Below are positions 1 to 4,535 of a stretch of DNA of 5,776 bases, piece by piece. Origin of the DNA: an uncultured Eubacteriales bacterium (GTDB lineage: Bacteria > Bacillota > Clostridia > Oscillospirales > Oscillospiraceae). The notes under the pieces were generated by a model. It was not told the DNA's origin. It made no database searches and saw only the letters and a program-made list of their open reading frames with translations. The DNA is taken from the NCBI GenBank assembly GCA_900554855.1, contig USIZ01000097.1, forward strand, positions 1 to 5,776. Direction: 5' to 3'. The number at the start of each line of letters is the position of its first letter. Position 1 is the stretch's first letter. The position numbers were made by a program, and so were the translations under genes.

Positions 1-11
1 AGAATGTTTCG

Positions 12-134
12 TCACTTCGTTCCGTCAAGGTGGCTACACCCCCTTGCGCCGCTAATGCGGCTATCCCCTGTGGACTTGCCGTCCGCAAACAGCATAAAAT
101 GCTGTTCGCCGCCAGTAAGTTTGAAATTGGACAT
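12..134 (-). CDS. Small unrecognised 40-aa ORF with SD-containing hairpin
   Basis: A 40-codon frame runs from an ATG at 134-132 to a TGA at 14-12. Its start is preceded by a strong Shine-Dalgarno (CGGAGG, minus strand 148-143) at normal spacing, which is the main argument that it could be translated. The peptide begins MSNFKLTGGEQHF and ends CSHLDGTK. It has no signal peptide, membrane segment or domain I recognise. The DNA inside the frame is unusually palindromic: 8-bp arms at 88-95/99-106 and 5-bp arms at 48-52/57-61. That suggests a structured RNA or a dispersed repeat rather than ordinary protein-coding sequence. The frame stays open upstream of the ATG, so openness alone is weak evidence. 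It points away from the pyrophosphatase gene. It could be a real small protein, a leader peptide, or a chance frame within a repeat. Confidence 0.35.
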   Translation of the reverse strand: MSNFKLTGGEQHFMLFADGKSTGDSRISGARGCSHLDGTK

Positions 135-154
135 AAACAAATCCTCCGTATAAT
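127..154 (+). promoter_or_regulatory. Possible sigma-A promoter with perfect TATAAT
   Basis: A perfect TATAAT lies at 149-154 on the plus strand. Upstream, TGGACA (128-133, 5 of 6 to TTGACA, 15-bp spacer) or TTGGAC (127-132, 16-bp spacer) could act as the -35. Transcription would start near 161, inside the inverted repeat, and run toward the pyrophosphatase gene. The short spacer and overlap with the palindrome make it a secondary candidate to the promoter at 224-252. Confidence 0.3.
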
Positions 155-173
155 CTGAACCATACGGAGGATT
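140..173. repeat. Perfect 12-bp inverted repeat covering the SD of the minus ORF
   Basis: The arms AATCCTCCGTAT (140-151) and ATACGGAGGATT (162-173) are exact reverse complements around a 10-nt centre. In a minus-strand transcript the 3' arm holds the GGAGG that would serve the ORF starting at 134, and the 5' arm holds the matching CCTCC. The folded RNA would therefore hide the ribosome binding site. There is no T-tract, so an intrinsic terminator is unlikely. It could instead be a protein-binding palindrome or the end of a dispersed element. Confidence 0.6.
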
Positions 174-223
174 AACTATTTTACGGACACCTGTGAATCC
201 AGAAGCGCCGTTTTTTGTTCTGC

Positions 224-252
224 TTGGATTTCGTGAACGGGTATGATACAAT
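224..252 (+). promoter_or_regulatory. Extended -10 sigma-A promoter for the pyrophosphatase gene
   Basis: TTGGAT (224-229, a weak -35) is followed after 17 bp by TACAAT (247-252). The -10 is preceded by TGA at 244-246, giving the extended -10 form TGnTACAAT typical of vegetative Gram-positive promoters. The start site would fall near 259, leaving a leader of about 40 nt before the ATG at 300. This is the best promoter-like sequence upstream of that gene. Confidence 0.6.
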
Positions 253-299
253 GAACAAAGCTGCAATAAAACCACCGTTCTGGCAGGGAGGATCACAGC

Positions 300-1967
300 A
301 TGACCGAAGCGGACAACAATGTACAGAAAGTGGTCGTGATCGGCCACACCAACCCGGACACCGACTCCATCTGCGCGGCCATCGCCTATGCAGAGCTGAA
401 AAACCGCACCTCCGATCTGGTATGCGAGCCCCGCCGGGCGGGCAAGCTGAATGCGGAGACCGGTTATGTGCTCCAGCGCTTCGGCGTTCCGGTGCCCCGG
501 ATGTGCACCGATGTAAACCCGAAGGTGCGCAATGTGGATTACCGCCGCATCGACGGCATCTCCCGGGACACCAGTATGCGAGCGGCGTGGGAGATCATGC
601 GCGACCAGCAGATCGACACCCTGGCCGTCGTGGATGACACCCGGGAACTGGAGGGCCTTATCACCGTGAAGGGCATTGCCATGGCCAACATGGACGTGTT
701 CGACAACCGGGTGCTGGCCAAGAGCCGCACCACCTACCGCAATATTCTCAGCACGCTGAACGGCACCATGCTGGTGGGCAGCGAGGACAGCGTGTGCGAC
801 GAGCGGGCCCGGGTCATCATCGGCGCGGCCAGCCCGGAGCTGCTGGAGAACACCATCCAGAGCGGTGACATCGTCATTCTCTCCAACCGCTATGAAAGCC
901 AGCTCTGTGCCATCGAGATGGAGGCCAGCCTTATCATCGTCTGCCAGGGATCCAAAGTGGGCAAGACCATCGTCAAGCTGGCCGAGGAGAACGGCGTGGC
1001 CATCATGAGCGTCCCCTGCGACACCTATGCCGCCGGCAAACTCATCAGCCAATGCGCCCCCATCGGCTACTTCATGGACACGGAGGATCTGCTGAAATTC
1101 ACCCTGCTGACCACCGTAGACGACGCCATCGGCGTCATGGCCAAGGTGCGCCACCGCTACTTCCCCATTCTGGACGAGGAGGGCAAGTACTGCGGTATGC
1201 TCTCCCGCCGGAACATCCTGTCCCTCCAGAAGCGGCGCATCATTCTGGTGGATCACAACGAGAGCACCCAGGCCGTGGAGGGCTTTGAGCAGTCCGAGAT
1301 CCTGGAGATCATCGACCACCACCGCATCGGCAGTCTGGAGACCGCCGGGCCGGTCTACTTCCGCAATCAGCCCGTGGGCAGCACCTGCACCATCATCGCC
1401 CAGATGTATCAGGAGGCGGCGGTGGACATCCCCGTTCCCATCGCCGGACTGATGCTCAGCGCCATCCTGTCCGACACGCTGAAGTTCAGCAGCCCCACCT
1501 GCACGCCCCTTGACCGCCGGGTGGCCGAGACGCTGGCGCAGATCGCCGGAGTGGACATTGACCGCTATGCCGGCGAGATGTTCGAGGCCGGCGAACGGCT
1601 GGACGGCAAGAGCGCCGAGGACGTGTTCATGCAGGATTTCAAGATTTTCATGTGCGGCGACGCCCGCTTCGGCGTGGCTCAGGGCAATTTCCTGACCCGC
1701 TCCAATCTGGATGCCGCCCGGAAACTGCTGGAGGACTATCTGCCAGAGGCGTTGGTGCGTCAGAACGTGGAGGACGTCTACGTCCTGCTCACCGACATTC
1801 AGGCCAGCGAGAGCGTGGTCATCTGCTGCGGCACCCATGCCGCACGCATTCTTCAGGACGCCTTCGACGCCGCCCCTGCCGCTGACGGCACCACCCTGCT
1901 CCCCGGCGTTGTCAGCCGGAAAAAGCAGTTCATCCCAAAGGTGATGGACGCATATCAGCAGCTGTGA
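300..1967 (+). CDS. ppaC: Mn-dependent family II inorganic pyrophosphatase with CBS-DRTGG-CBS insert
   Basis: This 555-aa cytoplasmic enzyme hydrolyses pyrophosphate to two phosphates, pulling biosynthetic reactions forward. The DHH catalytic domain is split by a regulatory insert. GHTNPDTDS (15-23) supplies the metal ligands H16, D20 and D22; LVDHNE holds D318; DHH is at 339-341; SDT (391-393) holds D392; and SRKKQ (539-543) is the C-terminal phosphate-binding motif. All expected family motifs are intact. The insert (about 75-312) contains CBS1 (about 85-135), a DRTGG-like segment (about 150-260) and CBS2 (about 265-310). The length fits CBS-DRTGG-CBS enzymes and far exceeds the roughly 310 aa of the plain enzyme. 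In this family AMP and ADP are known to inhibit, and ATP or diadenosine polyphosphates to activate, through the insert. The start is supported by AGGGAGG (285-291), 8 nt upstream. A CBS-only gene follows 94 bp later with no terminator between. The symbol is borrowed from the B. subtilis family II enzyme. Confidence 0.95.
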   Translation: MTEADNNVQKVVVIGHTNPDTDSICAAIAYAELKNRTSDLVCEPRRAGKLNAETGYVLQRFGVPVPRMCTDVNPKVRNVDYRRIDGISRDTSMRAAWEIMRDQQIDTLAVVDDTRELEGLITVKGIAMANMDVFDNRVLAKSRTTYRNILSTLNGTMLVGSEDSVCDERARVIIGAASPELLENTIQSGDIVILSNRYESQLCAIEMEASLIIVCQGSKVGKTIVKLAEENGVAIMSVPCDTYAAGKLISQCAPIGYFMDTEDLLKFTLLTTVDDAIGVMAKVRHRYFPILDEEGKYCGMLSRRNILSLQKRRIILVDHNESTQAVEGFEQSEILEIIDHHRIGSLETAGPVYFRNQPVGSTCTIIAQMYQEAAVDIPVPIAGLMLSAILSDTLKFSSPTCTPLDRRVAETLAQIAGVDIDRYAGEMFEAGERLDGKSAEDVFMQDFKIFMCGDARFGVAQGNFLTRSNLDAARKLLEDYLPEALVRQNVEDVYVLLTDIQASESVVICCGTHAARILQDAFDAAPAADGTTLLPGVVSRKKQFIPKVMDAYQQL

Positions 1968-2061
1968 GCTCCCCTCATCCGCAGAATACCGCAGAGGTAT
2001 AAAATTGGACACTTCCCCCGCCTCCGGCAGGGAAATGCCATAAAACAGGAGACATATCCCA

Positions 2062-2493
2062 ATGAATATCGCCAAGATCATGACCCCGAAATACTCCACC
2101 GCCTGTCTGCTGGAGACCAGCACTGTCCGCCAGGGGCTGGAACTGATGCGCAGCCGGGGCTACACCGCCATTCCCGTGCTGAACAAGGACGGCCGCTATC
2201 TGGGCAGCGTCACCGAAGGCGACTTCCTGCGCCACATGATGCAGGCGGGCACCACCGAGCTCAAGGAGCATGAGAAATACCGGGTGGGCGCCATCTTCCG
2301 CCCGGACTTCTGCCCCGCGCTGGATATTCAGGCCAGCGAGACCGATGTGATCGACGCCGTCCTTCAGCAGAACTTCGTCCCCATCGTGGATGACCGGGGC
2401 TGTCTGTGCGGCATTGTCACCCGCCGCTCCGTCATCCTCTATCTGGCCGAAAAGGACGGCTGGAAGCGCGCAGAAACAGCGGTAAACGAATAA
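2062..2493 (+). CDS. Tandem CBS-domain protein, DarB/CbpB-like candidate c-di-AMP receptor
   Basis: This 143-aa soluble protein consists of little more than two CBS motifs (a Bateman module): CBS1 at about 6-60 and CBS2 at about 75-130. There is no membrane or enzyme domain, so it is probably a ligand-sensing adaptor. GYTAIPVL (33-40) and the C-terminal CGIVTRR...L pattern (116-128) resemble, from memory, B. subtilis DarB (YkuL) and Listeria CbpB. Those are proteins of about this size that bind c-di-AMP; DarB then acts on partners including the (p)ppGpp synthetase Rel. AMP or another adenylate is an equally fair ligand guess. The start is supported by AGGAGA (2047-2052) with a 9-nt spacer. 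It follows the CBS-containing pyrophosphatase gene by 94 bp, and the gap holds a hairpin (2013-2034) without a T-tract. The unit ends at the terminator at 2504. CBS identity is secure; the ligand is inferred. Confidence 0.85.
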   Translation: MNIAKIMTPKYSTACLLETSTVRQGLELMRSRGYTAIPVLNKDGRYLGSVTEGDFLRHMMQAGTTELKEHEKYRVGAIFRPDFCPALDIQASETDVIDAVLQQNFVPIVDDRGCLCGIVTRRSVILYLAEKDGWKRAETAVNE

Positions 2494-2503
2494 TTTCAGT
2501 CTG

Positions 2504-2537
2504 AAGCTGCCCCTTCCGGGGCAGCTTTTCTTTTTTG
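2504..2537 (+). terminator. Intrinsic terminator after the CBS protein gene
   Basis: A perfect 10-bp stem (AAGCTGCCCC at 2504-2513 with GGGGCAGCTT at 2518-2527) closes a TTCC tetraloop. It is followed directly by a T-rich tail (TTCTTTTTT). It lies 10 bp after the stop codon of the CBS gene. It is a textbook rho-independent terminator and separates the pyrophosphatase/CBS unit from the collagen-like gene. Confidence 0.93.
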
Positions 2538-2571
2538 TCCTCTTTTCAGGGCCGTCCACCGCGCTTCCATG

Positions 2572-2579
2572 CATAGACT
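2572..2579 (+). promoter_or_regulatory. Possible mother-cell sigma-E/K-type -10 element
   Basis: CATAGACT fits the CATAnnnT core of sigma-E and sigma-K -10 elements and sits about 50 bp upstream of a collagen-like gene that could encode a spore-surface protein. I could not find a matching -35 at the proper distance (no AC 16-17 bp upstream, no clear ATA), so this is only half a promoter. It is listed because no vegetative promoter is visible in the short gap after the terminator. Confidence 0.2.
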
Positions 2580-2585
2580 GGGAAA

Positions 2586-2610
2586 GAGGCGGCGGCATCA
2601 GCCGCCCCTC
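2586..2610 (+). promoter_or_regulatory. GC-rich leader hairpin just before the collagen-gene SD
   Basis: GGCGGC (2591-2596) pairs with GCCGCC (2601-2606) around an ATCA loop. The stem extends past a single bulged C (2590) by GAGG (2586-2589) with CCTC (2607-2610), ten base pairs in all. It ends 2-3 nt before the AAAGGA ribosome binding site, so it could stabilise the mRNA 5' end or limit ribosome access. There is no T-tract. Confidence 0.5.
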
Positions 2611-2630
2611 AGAAAGGAATGGTTGCTGCG

Positions 2631-3164
2631 ATGAAACGCTATCAAGGTTCCGGCAGCTGCGACGAGTGCTGTCCGGGCTGCCAGTGCCAGCCGCCCTGCT
2701 GTCCGCCGCCCATGCCCGGCATGGCGGGCCCAACGGGTCCCACCGGCCCTCAGGGGATCCCTGGCGCCATCGGCCCTACCGGTCCCACCGGGCCGCAGGG
2801 TTACCCCGGTGCTGCGGGTGCGATCGGCCCCACCGGGCCTGCCGGTGCCACCGGTGCGATCGGCCCCACCGGGCCTGCCGGTGCCGCCGGTGCCGCCGGT
2901 GCCGCCGGTGCGATCGGCCCCACCGGGCCTGCCGGTGCCGCCGGTGCGATTGGCCCCACCGGGCCTGCCGGTGCCGCCGGTGCGATTGGCCCCACTGGGC
3001 CTACCGGGCCTGCCGGCGCTGTTGGCCCGACCGGTCCCACCGGGCCTGCCGGAACGATCACTCCGGCGGCGGCGGTGGCGAATGCCACAGGCACGGAGGA
3101 CATTGTGACCCAGTTCAATCTTCTGCTCAACAACATGCGGGAGGCAGGACTGCTGCGTGCGTAA
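2631..3164 (+). CDS. Collagen-like (GPT-repeat) protein with Cys-rich N-terminus, likely surface or spore coat
   Basis: This is a 177-aa structural protein in three parts. Residues 1-29 are a head with seven cysteines (10, 13, 14, 17, 19, 23, 24) and no hydrophobic signal sequence. Residues 30-143 are 38 uninterrupted Gly-X-Y triplets, rich in GPT, GPA and GAI, without one charged residue. Residues 144-177 form a short tail, probably helical (TEDIVTQFNLLLNN within it). From memory this tail resembles the C-termini of clostridial BclA-like and phage head-fibre-like proteins and may drive trimer formation. The lack of a signal peptide fits a protein assembled on the forespore from the mother cell. 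I prefer the ATG at 2631: AAAGGA (2613-2618) abuts the in-frame ATG at 2619 but is 12 nt from 2631. The next gene is a glycosyltransferase, suggesting Thr glycosylation. A phage tail or cell-surface fibre is the main alternative. Confidence 0.85.
   Translation: MKRYQGSGSCDECCPGCQCQPPCCPPPMPGMAGPTGPTGPQGIPGAIGPTGPTGPQGYPGAAGAIGPTGPAGATGAIGPTGPAGAAGAAGAAGAIGPTGPAGAAGAIGPTGPAGAAGAIGPTGPTGPAGAVGPTGPTGPAGTITPAAAVANATGTEDIVTQFNLLLNNMREAGLLRA
2826..2987 (+). repeat. 36-bp tandem coding repeat with internal 9-bp triplication
   Basis: Four near-identical units encode GPTGPAGA(A/T)GAI, starting at 2826, 2862, 2916 and 2952. The second is lengthened to 54 bp because the 9-bp block GGTGCCGCC (Gly-Ala-Ala) is present three times (2880-2906). 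All steps are multiples of 9 bp, so gain or loss of units keeps the triplet helix in frame. Differences such as ATC versus ATT at unit ends suggest recent local duplication. Confidence 0.9.
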
Positions 3165-3172
3165 CCCAGAGA

Positions 3173-3196
3173 AGGAGCGCCCTAACGGGCGCTCCT
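3173..3196 (+). terminator. GC-rich hairpin between collagen-like and glycosyltransferase genes
   Basis: AGGAGCGCCC (3173-3182) pairs perfectly with GGGCGCTCCT (3187-3196) around a TAAC loop, 8 bp after the collagen stop codon. No T-tract follows, so it is at best a weak intrinsic terminator. It could act as a 3' mRNA stabiliser or partial terminator, giving much collagen and little enzyme from one transcript. Confidence 0.6.
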
Positions 3197-3266
3197 AAGC
3201 GTGTTGAGGGATCCGCACACTCTCTCAGAGATGCCTGTATGTTTGAGAACACGAAAAGGAGGGGCA

Positions 3267-4370
3267 ATGGGTACCTATCGTGTCGCCGTTTACGCGATCT
3301 GCAAAAACGAAGCGCAGTTTGCCCGCCGCTGGATAGCGTCCATGTCAGAGGCCGATCGGGTCGTCGTGCTGGACACCGGCTCCGAGGACGGGACGCCGGA
3401 TATTCTGCATGAGCTTGGGGCGGATGTGACCCGGGAACAGGTGGAACCGTGGCGGTTTGATACCGCCCGGAACCGCAGTCTGGCACTGGTGCCGGAGAAT
3501 ATGGATATCTGCGTCTGCACGGATCTGGACGAAGTATTTCGCCCCGGCTGGCGTGCGGCGCTGGAGCGGGCCTGGTGTCCGGGCGTCGGTCAGGCGCACT
3601 ACCCATACATCTGGAGCTTCACCGCCGACGGAAAAGACGGCGTGATTTTCTGGGCGGATAAGATCCACGCCCGGCATGGGTGGCATTGGGCCGGGCCGGT
3701 ACACGAGGTACTGCGGAGCGACGCCCCGGTGCGGGCCGTATTTGTGCCGGACATTCGGCTGGAGCATCACCCGGACCCGGCGAAATCCCGGGGGCAGTAT
3801 CTTCCGCTGCTGGAGCTGGCAGTAGCCGAAGAACCGGAAAACGACCGGAATGTCCACTATCTGGGGCGGGAGTACCTGTTCTACGGCCGCTGGACAGAGG
3901 CACAGGAGACGCTGCTCCGGCATCTGCGCCTGCCTGCTGCGGTATGGCCCGAGGAGCGGTGCGCATCTATGCGCTATCTGTCCCGCTGTGCGCGGGAGCT
4001 GGGCCGCCCGGACGAGGAAGAACAGTGGCTGCTGCGCGCCTGCGCGGAGGCTCCGGCTCTGCGGGAGCCGTGGCTGGATCTGGCGCGGCTCTTCCTGCGC
4101 CGTGAGGACTGGCACGGCGTGGTCTGGGCGGCGCGGCGGGCGCTGAGAATCACCAAACGCCCGGAGACCTATCTGACCGAACCGGAGGCCTGGGGCGAGC
4201 TGCCCTACGATCTGCTGGCCGTGGCGCTCTACTATCTGGGCGACTACCGCCACGCGCTGGCTATGGGAGAGGAGGCACTGAAGCGAAGTCCCATGGATCG
4301 GCGGCTGAGGGAAAATGTGCGCCTGATGCGCCAGCGGGCAATTGATCGAAAGAAAATTTCTGACAATTGA
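3267..4370 (+). CDS. Family 2 glycosyltransferase with TPR-like C-terminal half
   Basis: This 367-aa cytoplasmic protein probably transfers a sugar from a nucleotide-sugar donor. The N-terminal GT-A domain (about 5-165) shows the opening strand and AICKNEA (10-16), LDTGSEDGT (35-43) with the nucleotide-contacting D36, and a DXD-type TDLDE (85-89) for metal and donor phosphate. WAGPVHEVL (141-149) is also typical of this subgroup. From about 190 to 350, paired helices such as HYLGREYLFYGRWTEAQETL and LAVALYYLGDYRHALAMGEEAL look like TPR units, which often hold a protein acceptor. There are no membrane segments. The start at 3267 is chosen because AGGAGGGG (3257-3264) lies just upstream; an in-frame ATG at 3201 lies before this SD. 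Its place directly after a GPT-rich collagen gene parallels C. difficile sgtA-bclA3, so the acceptor is inferred to be that collagen. Donor sugar and acceptor are not visible in the sequence. Confidence 0.85.
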   Translation: MGTYRVAVYAICKNEAQFARRWIASMSEADRVVVLDTGSEDGTPDILHELGADVTREQVEPWRFDTARNRSLALVPENMDICVCTDLDEVFRPGWRAALERAWCPGVGQAHYPYIWSFTADGKDGVIFWADKIHARHGWHWAGPVHEVLRSDAPVRAVFVPDIRLEHHPDPAKSRGQYLPLLELAVAEEPENDRNVHYLGREYLFYGRWTEAQETLLRHLRLPAAVWPEERCASMRYLSRCARELGRPDEEEQWLLRACAEAPALREPWLDLARLFLRREDWHGVVWAARRALRITKRPETYLTEPEAWGELPYDLLAVALYYLGDYRHALAMGEEALKRSPMDRRLRENVRLMRQRAIDRKKISDN

Positions 4371-4378
4371 AGAAATTT
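4354..4378 (+). repeat. AT-rich inverted repeat over the glycosyltransferase stop codon
   Basis: AAATTTCT (4354-4361) and AGAAATTT (4371-4378) are perfect 8-bp arms around a 9-nt centre that includes the TGA stop. The stem is AT-rich and weak, with no U-tract, so termination is doubtful. It might be a protein site or chance in an AT-rich junction. Confidence 0.35.
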
Positions 4379-4456
4379 ATGCTGTGGAAAACCCCGAAAA
4401 CTCCCGGATCCTCGTGGCACTGCGGCAGAGAAAACCAGCCGTGTGCAACTTTGGCG

Positions 4457-4486
4457 GAAAATCACCGCGTGATTTGAGACATAGTA
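4457..4486 (+). promoter_or_regulatory. Sigma-G-like promoter for spoIVB
   Basis: CATAGTA (4480-4486) matches 6 of 7 positions of the sigma-G -10 element CATnHTA (G at the H position is the mismatch). Exactly 18 bp upstream, GAAAA (4457-4461) matches 4 of 5 of the -35 GHATR. A start near 4493 would leave a leader of about 40 nt carrying a small GCGCG/CGCGC hairpin (4492-4507). Forespore control by sigma-G is the established mode for spoIVB in Bacillus, so both place and type fit. Confidence 0.5.
4459..4475. promoter_or_regulatory. 17-bp palindrome (operator candidate) overlapping the spoIVB promoter
   Basis: AAATCAC (4459-4465) and GTGATTT (4469-4475) are perfect 7-bp half-sites around a CGC centre. 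The palindrome covers the end of the putative -35 and most of the spacer, the position for a dimeric repressor. As a terminator for the preceding gene it lacks a T-run. I cannot assign a regulator. Confidence 0.45.
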
Positions 4487-4535
4487 ACTGTGCGCGGCAA
4501 GACGCGCGGAGCACGAAAGAGATGGGAGGAAAATT

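Noticed and set aside
251..637. Plus-strand frame starting at ATG 251 within the promoter region
   Set aside because: The ATG overlaps the -10 element and would lie at or before the transcription start. The frame is a shadow of the pyrophosphatase gene.
1998..2011. TATAAA before the CBS gene, and a 10-mer AAATTGGACA shared with 124-133
   Set aside because: No -35 lies at a useful distance from TATAAA. A single shared 10-mer of AT-rich type within 6 kb is weak and could be chance.
12..2123. 703-codon open frame on the minus strand across the pyrophosphatase gene
   Set aside because: It is antisense to a gene with every catalytic motif intact. Its composition (runs of Gly, Ala, His, Val) is what GC-rich third positions give in the complementary frame. 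Only the last 40 codons, with their own SD, deserve mention.
2826..2987. Regular repeats suggestive of a CRISPR array
   Set aside because: The units are contiguous coding repeats with no unique spacers, and they translate to Gly-X-Y triplets.
2801..3136. Minus-strand frame with GPV/GPI collagen-like pattern opposite the collagen gene
   Set aside because: The Gly/Pro codons GGN and CCN are complementary, so any GPT/GPA repeat yields a Gly-Pro pattern on the other strand. It lacks an SD and a sensible start.
2666..3412. 248-codon plus-strand frame overlapping the collagen gene and the start of the glycosyltransferase gene
   Set aside because: The translation is an Arg/Cys/His repeat shadow of the GPT repeat, has no good SD, and conflicts with two well supported genes.
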